NCBI GenBank assembly: GCA_947488605.1
Contig: CANKZJ010000001.1
Location: 496,001-560,000, forward strand
Reading direction: 5' to 3'
Length of the DNA: 64,000 nt
Origin: an uncultured Paracoccaceae bacterium
GTDB lineage: Bacteria; Pseudomonadota; Alphaproteobacteria; Rhodobacterales; Rhodobacteraceae
Shown in pieces: positions 36,026-45,692 of the stretch; within the stretch, counting starts at the first letter, position 1; every line of letters starts with the position of its first letter. The notes under the pieces were generated by a model that saw only the letters and a program-made list of their open reading frames with translations, was not told the origin of the DNA and ran no database searches. The position numbers and the translations under genes were made by a program.

Positions 36026-36676
36026 ATGGTGGAATGGATCACAACCGACGGGCTGACCAACTACGAAGAGGCTCTGGCCTTCATGGAGACCCGCGTCGCC
36101 GGCATCATTGATGGCACGGCAGACGAATGTATCTGGCTGCTGGAACACCCCCCGCTTTATACCTCTGGCACCTCTGCCAAACCCGAAGATCTGGTCGATC
36201 CCGATCGCTTTCCCGTCTATGAGGCGCGGCGCGGTGGCGAATACGCCTACCACGGTCCGGGTCAGCGAGTGGCCTACGTGATGCTTGATGTGGGCAAGCG
36301 CGGCCACGATGTGCGCCAGTTTGTAAAAGACCTCGAGAATTGGGTGATTGCGACGCTCGACACCTTCAACGTCAAAGGCGAAATCCGTGAGGGGCGCGTG
36401 GGCGTGTGGGTTGATCGGCCCGATAAGCCGTTAAACACGGATGGATCAGTCGCGGAGGATAAGATCGCAGCACTTGGCATTCGCCTGCGCAAATGGGTGT
36501 CGTTTCATGGATTGTCGATCAACGTCGAACCGGACCTTAGCCATTTTGACGGCATCGTGCCCTGCGGTATCCGCGATCATGGGGTTACGTCACTGGTCGA
36601 TCTGGGACTTCCGGTGACACTTGATGATCTTGATGTGGCAATGAAAGCGACGTTTGAAGCACATTTCCCTTCATAG
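36026..36676 (+). CDS. lipB: Octanoyltransferase LipB
   Basis: A 216-residue lipoyl(octanoyl) transferase moving octanoate from ACP to lipoyl domains. The active-site Cys180 ([15 protein letters not shown]) and Lys146 ([14 protein letters not shown]) are present, as are [14 protein letters not shown] and [10 protein letters not shown]. The frame is open from TTG 35963, but ATG 36026 ([10 protein letters not shown]) fits the family N-terminus. Its 3' end overlaps the convergent ybdK-type gene by six bases. Confidence 0.95.
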   Translation: MVEWITTDGLTNYEEALAFMETRVAGIIDGTADECIWLLEHPPLYTSGTSAKPEDLVDPDRFPVYEARRGGEYAYHGPGQRVAYVMLDVGKRGHDVRQFVKDLENWVIATLDTFNVKGEIREGRVGVWVDRPDKPLNTDGSVAEDKIAALGIRLRKWVSFHGLSINVEPDLSHFDGIVPCGIRDHGVTSLVDLGLPVTLDDLDVAMKATFEAHFPS

Positions 36677-37804
36677 GTCGGCGTGAAAGTCAGCGATCAG
36701 CGACGCGACAACGACGCTCAAAGCCTCTTGCTTATCGGCACCCTTGCCTATCGCCGCTTGATACACTGCCCTTTGCTGGTCGGAACTTGTACCATCCCTT
36801 AAAATATTTCGTGCGGCCTCAACCTCAGATACACAATCAAGCGCCTCTGCGTCTTCGGCAATCAGCTCCAAAATCTCATCGACCGCTTGCGAGAACGGAA
36901 TCAGTGATTTGCGCCCGAAATCGATCAACCCTTCGGACACACCATAGCGCTGCGCCCGCCACCGATTTTCGCCAACCATGAAGTTTTGCACAACGCGCCA
37001 GCCATTGCCGTCCATTGATTTGCGCCAAAGCATTCGGGTGAGGCATTGTGTGAGGGCTGCCAACGTCAGCGTGACCTCCATCCGAGGCGCCACATCGCAA
37101 ATCCGAGATTCAATCGTCGGAAATTTCGATGATGGTCGCAGATCCCACCATATTTTCGAGGCGTCCTCGATCAGGTCCAATTGGATGAGGGTTTCAACGG
37201 TGGACGAAAACTGCGCCCAGTCTTTCATATAAGGCGGCAGGCCTGTGCGCGGCAAGTTGTCGAAGACCGTGAGCCGATAGGAATTCATGCCCGTATCGTC
37301 CCCTTGCCAGTAAGGTGACGAAGTGGAAAGCGCGTGAAGGTGCGGCAGGAAGTATTTGAGTTGATTTACTAATCTGATCCGCATGTCTTGTTCTGGAATG
37401 CCAACATGGACATGCATCCCGCAAATCAGCATGCGACGCGCCACACCCGCCAGGTCGCGGCGCAATTTGTTGTAGCGTTCCTTGTCGGTGTGGTGCTGAT
37501 CCTTCCAATCGGCAAAGGGATGACAAGAGGCCGCGATAGGAGCTAAGCCGTATGCGTCCGCATGTTTGGCCACTGTGCGGCGCAGATGTGCAAGGTCTGC
37601 ACCCGCCTCGCCAATTGTCCGACACACGCCTGTCCCGATCTCGATCTGACACTGTAGGAATTCCGGGCTTACCTTATCGGCGAGGTCTTTTTTGCAGGCG
37701 TCTATCAAACTGTCGGGTGCATGGGCCAAGGCGTAGGTTGATTTATCAACCAGCAAATATTCCTCTTCGATGCCAATCGTAAACGGCGGGGCCTCTTGAG
37801 CCAT
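36671..37804 (-). CDS. YbdK-type carboxylate-amine ligase (glutamate-cysteine ligase family 2)
   Basis: A 377-residue ATP-dependent carboxylate-amine ligase related to YbdK, which has weak glutamate-cysteine ligase activity. Family signatures: [13 protein letters not shown] at the N-terminus, [20 protein letters not shown], and [25 protein letters not shown] 37804 is preferred over the open frame from 37840 because AGGAGGG precedes it by a few bases. The true substrate in this lineage is not known. Confidence 0.9.
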   Translation of the reverse strand: MAQEAPPFTIGIEEEYLLVDKSTYALAHAPDSLIDACKKDLADKVSPEFLQCQIEIGTGVCRTIGEAGADLAHLRRTVAKHADAYGLAPIAASCHPFADWKDQHHTDKERYNKLRRDLAGVARRMLICGMHVHVGIPEQDMRIRLVNQLKYFLPHLHALSTSSPYWQGDDTGMNSYRLTVFDNLPRTGLPPYMKDWAQFSSTVETLIQLDLIEDASKIWWDLRPSSKFPTIESRICDVAPRMEVTLTLAALTQCLTRMLWRKSMDGNGWRVVQNFMVGENRWRAQRYGVSEGLIDFGRKSLIPFSQAVDEILELIAEDAEALDCVSEVEAARNILRDGTSSDQQRAVYQAAIGKGADKQEALSVVVASLIADFHADL

Positions 37805-38010
37805 CCATTTCCCTCCTATTTCGCAGCAGTTTAGCCGCAATTTTCCTTTCTGTCAGTGCCGCAGAACAAACGCGCCCCTGCGCCAAATTAACCCAGCCGT
37901 ATTGGTGCATCCTTTGTTGCTCCTTAAGCATCAACGCATTAGAACCATCCCAAACCATTGCCTTGCAACGACTCGGCGGTGTTCAAAGTAGCCAATACGA
38001 GGAGAGCCAA

Positions 38011-39684
38011 ATGGCAGACGCAGCCATCCACGGCGACGCACACGAAGACGAGCGCGGTTTCTTTACCCGCTGGTTTATGTCCACAAACCACAAAGATATC
38101 GGCATCTTGTACCTGTTTACGGCAGGTCTCTTGGGCTTTATATCGGTCGCCTTCACCGTCTACATGCGTTTGGAGCTCATGGAGCCCGGCGTGCAGTACA
38201 TGTGCCTGGAAGGTGCGCGGATGTTCGCATCCGAGGCCGAGACATGTACGCCAAACGGCCACCTTTGGAATGTCTTGATCACCTACCACGGTATCTTGAT
38301 GATGTTCTTCGTAGTTATTCCCGCCCTCTTTGGTGGTTTTGGTAACTACTTTATGCCGCTGCAAATCGGTGCCCCGGATATGGCGTTTCCACGCCTGAAC
38401 AACCTGTCTTACTGGATGTTTGTGGCGGGTGCGTCGCTTGGTGTGGCGTCAATGCTGGCACCGGGCGGCAATGGCCAAGCGGGTTCTGGCGTTGGTTGGG
38501 TCATGTACGCACCGCTTTCGACGTCTGAAAGTGGCATGTCGATGGACCTTGCGATCTTTGCGGTGCACCTCTCGGGCGCGTCCTCGATCCTAGGTGCGAT
38601 CAATATGATCACCACGTTCCTGAATATGCGCGCACCGGGCATGACGCTGCACAAAGTGCCGCTGTTTGCATGGTCAATCTTTGTGACTGCATGGTTGATC
38701 CTTCTGGCCCTGCCTGTTCTGGCGGGTGCGATCACAATGTTGCTGACTGACCGGAACTTTGGCACGACCTTCTTCCAACCTGAAGGTGGCGGCGACCCGA
38801 TCTTGTATCAGCACATTTTGTGGTTCTTCGGACACCCAGAGGTGTATATCATCGTCATTCCTGGCTTTGGTATCGTCAGCCACGTCATTGCAACATTCAG
38901 CCGCAAACCGATCTTTGGCTACCTGCCGATGGTTTACGCGATGGTTGCAATCGGTGTTCTGGGCTTCGTCGTTTGGGCGCACCACATGTACACCGTGGGT
39001 ATGTCGCTCACGCAGCAGTCGTACTTCATGCTGGCTACGATGGTTATCGCGGTGCCGACAGGTGTGAAAATCTTTAGCTGGATCGCTACCATGTGGGGCG
39101 GATCTGTTGAGTTCAAAACACCAATGCTTTGGGCGATGGGTTTCTTGTTCCTCTTCACCTTGGGCGGCGTGACCGGCATCGTTCTGTCGCAGGCTGGTGT
39201 GGACCGTGTTTATCATGACACTTACTACGTTGTGGCGCACTTCCACTATGTGATGTCGCTGGGTGCGGTCTTCTCGATCTTTGCGGGTATCTACTTCTAC
39301 CTGCCTAAAATGTCGGGCCGTATGTATCCTGAATGGGCAGGCAAGCTGCACTTCTGGTCCATGTTCATCGGTGCAAACCTGACATTCTTCCCACAGCACT
39401 TCTTGGGTCGTCAGGGCATGCCACGTCGCTATATCGACTACCCAGAAGCATTTGCGTATTGGAACTATGTCTCCAGCTGGGGCGCATTCCTGTCATTCGC
39501 ATCGTTCTTGTTCTTCATCGGTGTCCTTGTCTGGACATTGACCAAAGGCAAGCGCGTTACCGAAAACAACCCATGGAACGAATATGCCGATACGCTGGAG
39601 TGGACACTACCGTCCCCACCACCAGAGCACACATTCGAGACGCTTCCAAAGCGCGAAGATTGGGACAAGCAACACGCGCATTAG
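38011..39684 (+). CDS. ctaD: aa3-type cytochrome c oxidase subunit I
   Basis: A 557-residue haem-copper oxidase subunit I with 12 membrane helices. Low-spin haem ligand His in [10 protein letters not shown], the CuB/cross-linked site [31 protein letters not shown] (CuB histidines) and [15 protein letters not shown] (haem a3 and a ligands) are all present. NWWNDP-like D-channel residues appear as [27 protein letters not shown] 38011 follows GAGGAG. As in Paracoccus and Rhodobacter, it is not adjacent to ctaC/ctaE. A strong terminator follows. Confidence 0.97.
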   Translation: MADAAIHGDAHEDERGFFTRWFMSTNHKDIGILYLFTAGLLGFISVAFTVYMRLELMEPGVQYMCLEGARMFASEAETCTPNGHLWNVLITYHGILMMFFVVIPALFGGFGNYFMPLQIGAPDMAFPRLNNLSYWMFVAGASLGVASMLAPGGNGQAGSGVGWVMYAPLSTSESGMSMDLAIFAVHLSGASSILGAINMITTFLNMRAPGMTLHKVPLFAWSIFVTAWLILLALPVLAGAITMLLTDRNFGTTFFQPEGGGDPILYQHILWFFGHPEVYIIVIPGFGIVSHVIATFSRKPIFGYLPMVYAMVAIGVLGFVVWAHHMYTVGMSLTQQSYFMLATMVIAVPTGVKIFSWIATMWGGSVEFKTPMLWAMGFLFLFTLGGVTGIVLSQAGVDRVYHDTYYVVAHFHYVMSLGAVFSIFAGIYFYLPKMSGRMYPEWAGKLHFWSMFIGANLTFFPQHFLGRQGMPRRYIDYPEAFAYWNYVSSWGAFLSFASFLFFIGVLVWTLTKGKRVTENNPWNEYADTLEWTLPSPPPEHTFETLPKREDWDKQHAH

Positions 39685-39706
39685 CGGGTGAACGCAACTA
39701 AGATAG

Positions 39707-39739
39707 AAAAAGGCCCCGCCAGATTGGCGGGGCCTTTTT
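39707..39739. terminator. Bidirectional terminator between ctaD and the metallophosphoesterase gene
   Basis: A perfect 14-base stem AAAAAGGCCCCGCC/GGCGGGGCCTTTTT with a five-base loop. The A and T runs make it functional for both convergent transcripts. Confidence 0.93.
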
Positions 39740-39759
39740 CTTTGTCACTTAGGTTTCGG

Positions 39760-40548
39760 TCATACTTCTATGCCAACCTCGTAGGCGCAGAACTGAGTAA
39801 ACTGAAGCACAACATTGTCCCGCTCAAAGTGAAGCACACCAAGCTGAGGTGCTTCTTGTGGCAACTTGCAACTTTCCCAATCCCAAGCTGGTCGAGGTGC
39901 GGGTGCCTGAAAAGACACCGCACCTAGCGTTGCAAAAGGGATTCCGCGGACTGTGCCCGCTGTTGGGCGATGGACATGCCCCATAAAGAGGTGTTTGACA
40001 TTTCCATGTGCACTGATGAGATCAAGGAATACCTCTTCGTTCTCCAACATGATTTCATCTTGTGCCGGAAGGTGCAAAGCAAGCGGTGGATGGTGCATGA
40101 AAATGTAGACCGGCTTTTCCAGCGATCGGCGCAAGACGGCATCAAGCCACGCTTGGCGCGCTGCACAAATTTCTCCTGCGTGCGACCCGATCTTATGTGT
40201 ATCCAAGCAAATGAACGTCTCATCGTTCGTTTCAACCACATATTGGATAAAGTCCGACATCGCGTCAGCGGGTAGCATCAGGTTCTTGCGAAATCCGGCG
40301 CGTTCGTCATTGTTCCCCATCAGTGGATAGATCGGAACTGTAGATGCCGCCAAATAAGGGGCGATGCCCGCGTAGTCACCTGCGATGTCATCGCCCACCA
40401 AGTCACCTGACACTACAGCAAAATCCGCATCGGCATGATTTGTATTCAGGTAGCTGATCGCGGCATCCAACCGAATGCGCGGATCTAACCCGTCAATTGT
40501 ACCGTTATTTTGAAAATGGGGGTCTGACATCCAAACAACTTTTGTCAT
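39760..40548 (-). CDS. Calcineurin-type metallophosphoesterase (CpdA-like)
   Basis: A 262-residue phosphodiesterase. Metal-binding motifs of the calcineurin fold: DPHF (D-x-H) near residue 10, VSGDLVGDD (GD), MGNNDERAG (GNHD variant, GNND), FMHHPP and GHVHRPTAG (GHxH). ATG 40548 is supported by AAGGAGA eight bases upstream; the open frame runs to 40641. The substrate may be cyclic AMP or another phosphodiester; specificity is not readable. It faces ctaD tail to tail. Confidence 0.87.
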   Translation of the reverse strand: MTKVVWMSDPHFQNNGTIDGLDPRIRLDAAISYLNTNHADADFAVVSGDLVGDDIAGDYAGIAPYLAASTVPIYPLMGNNDERAGFRKNLMLPADAMSDFIQYVVETNDETFICLDTHKIGSHAGEICAARQAWLDAVLRRSLEKPVYIFMHHPPLALHLPAQDEIMLENEEVFLDLISAHGNVKHLFMGHVHRPTAGTVRGIPFATLGAVSFQAPAPRPAWDWESCKLPQEAPQLGVLHFERDNVVLQFTQFCAYEVGIEV

Positions 40549-40677
40549 TCTCAGGTTCTCCTTAAGGACGTTTAGCCCCGGCACCAAATTTGTCTCATTG
40601 GGGATTATGAGGCAATCCGGTGATAAGCGACAGTCTGCCACGGTTGATCACATACGATAGCAAGTTAGCATCCAAAC

Positions 40678-41175
40678 ATGCCTTACGAATGGACCCCAGA
40701 ACCTCCCTACCAAGATACCCATTGGCAACTCAGCCTTTGGCCCTATCGGTCACTGTTGCGCAAAGATTTCGTCGTGTTCATGGGGGGGACAATGGCACTG
40801 GTCTCGCTGCCGCTCCTCACGCTGCTGGGCAAGGCTGTCTTATGGGGTCTGCTGCCGTTCTTTGGGCTGATGATTGCGGGTGTTTGGTATGCGTTACACG
40901 TCAGTTACAAACGCGGCGAGGTCTTGGAAGAACTGACCGTTGATGCAGACCGCGCGCAGCTGACACGCCACAACCCCAAGGGTGATGTGCAGGAATGGGA
41001 AGCGAACCGGTATTGGGTCACGGTTCACTTGCACCCAAAAGGCGGACCTGTCGAGAATTACATAACACTGCGCGGTGGCGACCGCGAAGTTGAGATTGGT
41101 GCGTTTCTAGATGTCGAGGAACGGCTTCGCCTATACGATGACCTTAAGCGCGCGTTGCAGTCGGGCCGTAGTTAG
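40678..41175 (+). CDS. DUF2244 family membrane protein
   Basis: A 165-residue DUF2244 protein. LSLWPYRSLLRKDFVVFM begins the domain; two adjacent hydrophobic segments at about residues 32-50 and 52-72 form a membrane hairpin, followed by a soluble C-terminal domain with TRHNPKGDVQEWEANRYWVTVHL. Function is unknown, though the family is near-universal in Rhodobacteraceae. The stop overlaps that of the convergent yqeY gene by four bases. Confidence 0.88.
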   Translation: MPYEWTPEPPYQDTHWQLSLWPYRSLLRKDFVVFMGGTMALVSLPLLTLLGKAVLWGLLPFFGLMIAGVWYALHVSYKRGEVLEELTVDADRAQLTRHNPKGDVQEWEANRYWVTVHLHPKGGPVENYITLRGGDREVEIGAFLDVEERLRLYDDLKRALQSGRS

Positions 41176-41633
41176 CCAAGCTTATCTTTGACCATTGGAC
41201 CGGCTTTGCCGAAATCCATGCGCCCCGTAAACTTGCCCTTCAGCACTGCCATCACCTTGCCCATGTCGCGGATGCTTGTGGCTTCCACTTCGGCAATCGC
41301 AGCGTCAACAGCTTTCGCCGCTTCAGCTTCGCTTAACTGTTTGGGCAGGAATTCTTCGATGATCTTGATTTCCAAGAGCTCTTTCTCTGCCAGCTCAAGC
41401 CGCCCGCCTTCTTCGTAGGCACGCGCACTTTCTTGGCGCTGTTTGACCATCCGGCCCAAAATCGCAAGGATATCATCATTGCTGACGCCTGCGTCATCAT
41501 CACCGGATCCACGCGCCGCAATGTCTTTGTCTTTGATCGCCGCATTGATCAGCCGCAGTGTAGAAAGACGGTCTGCTTCTTTCGAACGCATCGCATCCTT
41601 GAGAGCCGCATTGACCCTATCGCGCATGTCCAT
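41172..41633 (-). CDS. GatB/YqeY domain protein
   Basis: A 153-residue protein of the YqeY family, related to the tail domain of the GatB amidotransferase subunit and predicted to bind tRNA or an aminoacylation complex. The family N-terminus DMRDRVNAALKDAMRSKEADRLSTLRLINAAIKDKDIA and C-terminal MGKVMAVLKGKFTGRMDFGKAGPMVK are clear. ATG 41633 or 41627 is preferred to the open frame from 41717. It is divergent from carA. Confidence 0.9.
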   Translation of the reverse strand: MDMRDRVNAALKDAMRSKEADRLSTLRLINAAIKDKDIAARGSGDDDAGVSNDDILAILGRMVKQRQESARAYEEGGRLELAEKELLEIKIIEEFLPKQLSEAEAAKAVDAAIAEVEATSIRDMGKVMAVLKGKFTGRMDFGKAGPMVKDKLG

Positions 41634-41807
41634 AAATGTGTCCCGTACATTTGTCGTCAAACGAAAAGCATACATAGAGTGCCTATGCGCAAGTGACAAG
41701 CATTGCCTCTGCGTCATCAGCCCTTGTTTGCAAGGGTGTTATCCGGCCTTGACCAACCACGCTGCCCTGCGTAAACCCAGCACAATTTGGCAGTGTGGAG
41801 ATCGGTT

Positions 41808-42944
41808 ATGACGCAGAAACCAACGGCTTGTCTGGCCCTTGCGGATGGAACGATCTTCTATGGTGTGGGTTTTGGTGCAACCGGTGAAACGGTCGCGGAG
41901 CTGTGTTTCAACACCGCGATGACCGGTTATCAAGAAATCATGACAGACCCGTCCTACGCAGGCCAGGTCGTCACTTTCACCTTCCCTCACATCGGCAACA
42001 CTGGCGTGAACTCTGAGGACGATGAAACCGCCGATCCTGTTGCCGAAGGCATGGTCGTCAAATGGGATCCAACGCTGGCCTCAAACTGGCGCGCGACCGA
42101 GGAATTGACCGTATGGTTGGCCAAGCGCAATCGCATTGGCATGGGCGGCATTGATACGCGGCGTTTGACACGTGCCATTAGGCAACAAGGTGCCCCGCAT
42201 GTAGCACTTGCACATGATCCCGACGGAAATTTTGATATTGCAGCGTTGGTGCAAAAAGCCCGTGATTTCAAAGGGCTTGAAGGTCTGGATCTGGCAAAAG
42301 ACGTGACGTGCGCGCAGTCCTACAACTGGAATGAGATGCGGTGGGCTTGGCCGGAAGGCTATAAGCCGCAAACCGCCCTTAGACATAAGGTCGTCGCGAT
42401 CGATTTCGGCGCGAAACGCAATATCTTGCGCTGCCTTGCAAGCGCGGGCTGTGATGTGACGGTTCTCCCTGCGACGGCAACAGCAGAAGACGTGCTGGCA
42501 CTTAATCCAGATGGCGTTTTCTTGTCGAACGGTCCCGGCGACCCGGCGGCGACCGGTGAATATGCCGTTCCGATGATCAAAGGTATCTTGGAAACGGATT
42601 TGCCTGTCTTCGGTATCTGCCTTGGGCATCAAATGTTGGCACTCGCTGTCGGGGCCAAGACGATCAAAATGAACCACGGCCACCACGGTGCCAACCACCC
42701 TGTGAAAGATATGGAAACAGGTAAGGTCGAGATTACTTCGATGAATCATGGCTTTACCGTGGACAGCCAGACCCTGCCTGCGGGTGTCGAAGAAACGCAT
42801 GTATCCCTTTTTGACGGCAGCAACTGCGGGATTCGCATCGCAAACCGGCCTGTGTTCAGCGTGCAATACCACCCAGAGGCCAGCCCGGGGCCGCAAGACA
42901 GCTATTATTTGTTTGAACGCTTCTCAGAAGCGATGAGCGCTTAA
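41808..42944 (+). CDS. carA: Carbamoyl-phosphate synthase small subunit
   Basis: A 378-residue glutaminase subunit producing ammonia for carbamoyl phosphate in arginine and pyrimidine synthesis. The class I amidotransferase triad is visible: nucleophile Cys in FGICLGHQML, and His/Glu in VQYHPEASPGP. The N-terminal domain starts ACLALADGTIFYGVGFGATG. ATG 41808 is chosen over an earlier in-frame start at 41787. carB is not adjacent in the window. Confidence 0.96.
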   Translation: MTQKPTACLALADGTIFYGVGFGATGETVAELCFNTAMTGYQEIMTDPSYAGQVVTFTFPHIGNTGVNSEDDETADPVAEGMVVKWDPTLASNWRATEELTVWLAKRNRIGMGGIDTRRLTRAIRQQGAPHVALAHDPDGNFDIAALVQKARDFKGLEGLDLAKDVTCAQSYNWNEMRWAWPEGYKPQTALRHKVVAIDFGAKRNILRCLASAGCDVTVLPATATAEDVLALNPDGVFLSNGPGDPAATGEYAVPMIKGILETDLPVFGICLGHQMLALAVGAKTIKMNHGHHGANHPVKDMETGKVEITSMNHGFTVDSQTLPAGVEETHVSLFDGSNCGIRIANRPVFSVQYHPEASPGPQDSYYLFERFSEAMSA

Positions 42945-43045
42945 GTCTTTAACCTAATTTTAAACAAATCTCTGCATTCTGCCCGAACGGAGCGGACGGT
43001 AATTGGTTTGTTCGTGATGAGCGTTCCCACCTCTGAGGCGAGGGT

Positions 43046-43073
43046 AAGCTGCAGTTGGGCTATTCTGCAGCTT
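43046..43073 (-). repeat. Hairpin enclosing the stop codon of the FCD-GntR gene
   Basis: AAGCTGCAG (43046-43054) and CTGCAGCTT (43065-43073) form a perfect nine-base stem with a ten-base loop that contains the gntR stop codon (43060-43062). No T run follows, so it is not a classical terminator. Confidence 0.5.
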
Positions 43074-43713
43074 CTACCGCTTCCGCATCAAGTTTCAGAC
43101 GTGTGACAAACGCCTCTGAGATATGATCGCGTAGGGCCTGATAGGCGGCATCGCCATCTCCCGCCTCAATCGCGCTGACAATGGCGGCGTGTTCGATCAA
43201 GGTCTCACTACCGCGCCCCTCTGCGGCAATTGACGTTGTCGCCAGCAGGGCCATTGAGCGGTGGACCAAATCAAGTTGCTGCACTAAAAACCGGTTATGC
43301 GATGCAAGGTGGATCTGTTTGTGAAACCGCCTGTTTGCGCGACTGAGCGCCTTGGGATCATCCGCAAGCTTTTGATCGTCCTGCAACATGTCGCGCAGAA
43401 CTTTCACCTCTTCGGGTGTTGCATGACGCGCCGCAAGACGGGCCGCCAAACCTTCCAATTCGCCGCGCACGACGTAAAGCTCGGACAATTGCGAGTGATC
43501 AAGCGAAGCTACAATCAACGAACGCCCGTCACGCGTTAGCAATGATTGGGTTTCAAGCCGCTGAAGCGCTTCCCGGATCGGCGTACGTGACACGCCAAAT
43601 CGTTCAGCCAGTTCGCTTTCCACCAATCGGTCACCAGGCTGATATGTATGGCTATCGATCGCTTCCAGGATCAGGGCGTATGCATCTTTTTGGGATGCGC
43701 GAGAGTCTTGCAT
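43060..43713 (-). CDS. GntR family transcriptional regulator (FadR/FCD type)
   Basis: A 217-residue regulator. The winged helix covers about residues 8-70 (LILEAIDSHTYQPGDRLVESELAERFGVSRTPIREALQRLE). The all-helical FCD ligand domain follows, with metal-ligand histidines in RFHKQIHLASHNRFL and LIEHAAIVSAIEAGD. ATG 43713 has AAGGAC six bases upstream. It diverges from a HAD hydrolase gene; the target and ligand (usually a carboxylic acid) are unknown. Confidence 0.88.
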   Translation of the reverse strand: MQDSRASQKDAYALILEAIDSHTYQPGDRLVESELAERFGVSRTPIREALQRLETQSLLTRDGRSLIVASLDHSQLSELYVVRGELEGLAARLAARHATPEEVKVLRDMLQDDQKLADDPKALSRANRRFHKQIHLASHNRFLVQQLDLVHRSMALLATTSIAAEGRGSETLIEHAAIVSAIEAGDGDAAYQALRDHISEAFVTRLKLDAEAVEAAE

Positions 43714-43814
43714 CTGGGCGTCCTTTTCGTCGTCACCCAATCATACGCACCTGCGGCACCTTCAATCAAGCCAAAGCAATTGCGCCTGCAGAAAACCGGG
43801 CCTAGTGTCTGCGC

Positions 43815-44462
43815 ATGGTAGCCCAGTATTTCGCACATGTAGACACGTGGGTCTTTGATCTCGACAACACGCTTTATCCGCCGTCGGCAGATCTGTTCAG
43901 CCAAATGGACGTGCGTTTTTCGGCCTATGTCGGGCGATTAACGGGCCTTGATCAAGATCAGGCACGCCAGCTGTGTATCGATTACTGGGACGCATATGGG
44001 TCGACGCTAATAGGCTTGATCGCCCATCATGACGTTGATCCGCATCACTTTCTGGCCGATGTGCACGCGATCGATGTTTCGCATCTACAGCCGGATGAGG
44101 TGCTTCAAACGGCAATTGCCCAACTTCCCGGGCGCAAGATTGTGTTTACAAACGGCTCTGAAAATCACGCAAAGCGGGTTTTGGCAGCACGCGGTTTGAC
44201 GCGCCAATTTGATGCCGTCTACGGCGTGGAACACGCCAATTTCCAACCCAAGCCAACCCATGATGCGTTTACGACCGTCTTTACAACGGATGGCGTTATC
44301 CCAACCAAAGCCGCCATGTTCGAGGATGAGGCACGCAATTTGAAAGTGCCGCACGCGCTGGGGATGCGGACGGTCCATGTCCACGCCGACGCGGGTGATG
44401 ATGATCACATTCACCATCATACCCATGATCTGGCGGATTTCTTGTCGCAGCTTACCCGCTGA
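43815..44462 (+). CDS. HAD family hydrolase, pyrimidine 5'-nucleotidase type
   Basis: A 215-residue HAD phosphatase. Motif I WVFDLDNTLYPPSADLF (nucleophile and acid/base Asp), motif II VFTNGSENHAKRVL, motif III Lys in NFQPKPTHDAF and motif IV MFEDEARNLKVP match the SDT1/PynA group acting on UMP or CMP. It starts at ATG 43815 without an obvious ribosome binding site, and ends 15 bases before the next open frame. Confidence 0.88.
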   Translation: MVAQYFAHVDTWVFDLDNTLYPPSADLFSQMDVRFSAYVGRLTGLDQDQARQLCIDYWDAYGSTLIGLIAHHDVDPHHFLADVHAIDVSHLQPDEVLQTAIAQLPGRKIVFTNGSENHAKRVLAARGLTRQFDAVYGVEHANFQPKPTHDAFTTVFTTDGVIPTKAAMFEDEARNLKVPHALGMRTVHVHADAGDDDHIHHHTHDLADFLSQLTR

Positions 44463-44477
44463 CCCTTTCCGCCCACG

Positions 44478-45692
44478 ATGAAGCGGCCTATGTCATTGCA
44501 TATGGAACGGACCACAACTGATATCGTGATCGCCGGCGGCGGCGTTGCTGGACTGACAGCCGCCGCTGCTTTTGGCACCGCTGGGTTTTCCGTGACCATT
44601 GTTGACCCGACACCGCCTGTGACAACGGGCGACGCCGAAGGGTCTGATTTGCGCACAACCGCTTTTTTGCAACCGGCACAACAATTTTTGGAAACGGCAG
44701 GACTTTGGTCGCGCCTTGCACCTTTCGCCACACCACTACAGGTCATGCGCATTGTCGATATCGGCACCGAAGACCCAGTGATGCGGGATTTCAATGCAGT
44801 CGACATTTCTGAAAAACCGTTTGGATGGAACCTACCAAACTGGTTGCTCAGGCGCGAGATGGTAGCCCGGTTGGCCGAACTCCCCAACGTTGATTTTCTC
44901 CCCGGTACTGGCTTTGCGCAAATGCTGGCGCGCAATGACACCACAATTGTGACCCTCTCTGACGGCAGCCAGTTGAACGCCAAACTGGTCATTGGTGCTG
45001 ACGGGCGCAATTCAGCCGTGCGGCGGGCGGCAGGCATAGATGTCAAAACAACGCGCTACGGGCAAAAGGCACTGACCTTCGCAGTGACCCACGATGCGCC
45101 GCACGAAAATATCTCTACCGAAATCCACCGCTCCGGCGGACCATTCACGCTTGTGCCCCTGCCCGATCACGACGGCAAACCCTGCTCATCAGTGGTTTGG
45201 ATGGAACATGGCGCCGAGGCAAATCGCCTTGCATCATTGCCAGAGCCTGATTTTGAAGCGGCTGCAAATGATCGCTCTGCTTTCCTTTATGGCCCATTAC
45301 AGCTTGTATCACGTCGCAGCATTTGGCCAATCATCAGCCAAGTGACCGAAACCCTGACTGCCCCGCGCTGCGCGCTCGTTGCTGAGGCGGCACATGTGAT
45401 GCCACCCATCGGGGCACAGGGCCTGAACATGTCGCTGAAAGATCTCGCCAGTCTTTTGGAACTTGCGACCGCCGCACCAGCCGATCTTGGCGCACCCAAG
45501 ATGCTGGACGCTTATGCGCGCCAAAGACATCCCGATATCAAACTGCGTGTCACCGGAATTGATGCACTCAACCGCGCCTCCATTGCGGGAAGCCCGATGA
45601 TGCAATCGCTGCGGTCCAAGGGCATCGAAGCGCTTTATGGCGTAGCACCCGTGCGACGCACACTTATGCAGATGGGACTAGGGGCGCGTTAA
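44478..45692 (+). CDS. UbiH/UbiF-type FAD-dependent monooxygenase
   Basis: A 404-residue flavoprotein hydroxylase of the ubiquinone biosynthesis type. The dinucleotide motif IVIAGGGVAGLTAAAAF, the middle GADGRNSAVRRAAGI (DG motif) and the C-terminal AEAAHVMPPIGAQGLNMSLKDL are typical; Ala replaces the Asp of the usual GDAAH start. It would hydroxylate a ring position of the prenylated benzoquinone precursor. Alternative starts are ATG 44490 and 44502. Its 3' end overlaps the convergent aminotransferase gene by four bases. Confidence 0.88.
   Translation: MKRPMSLHMERTTTDIVIAGGGVAGLTAAAAFGTAGFSVTIVDPTPPVTTGDAEGSDLRTTAFLQPAQQFLETAGLWSRLAPFATPLQVMRIVDIGTEDPVMRDFNAVDISEKPFGWNLPNWLLRREMVARLAELPNVDFLPGTGFAQMLARNDTTIVTLSDGSQLNAKLVIGADGRNSAVRRAAGIDVKTTRYGQKALTFAVTHDAPHENISTEIHRSGGPFTLVPLPDHDGKPCSSVVWMEHGAEANRLASLPEPDFEAAANDRSAFLYGPLQLVSRRSIWPIISQVTETLTAPRCALVAEAAHVMPPIGAQGLNMSLKDLASLLELATAAPADLGAPKMLDAYARQRHPDIKLRVTGIDALNRASIAGSPMMQSLRSKGIEALYGVAPVRRTLMQMGLGAR

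Noticed and set aside
37746-37958. Small minus-strand ORF overlapping the start of the YbdK-type gene
   Set aside because: It has a plausible AAGGAG before an internal ATG, but it runs out of frame into the ligase gene and has no recognisable features.
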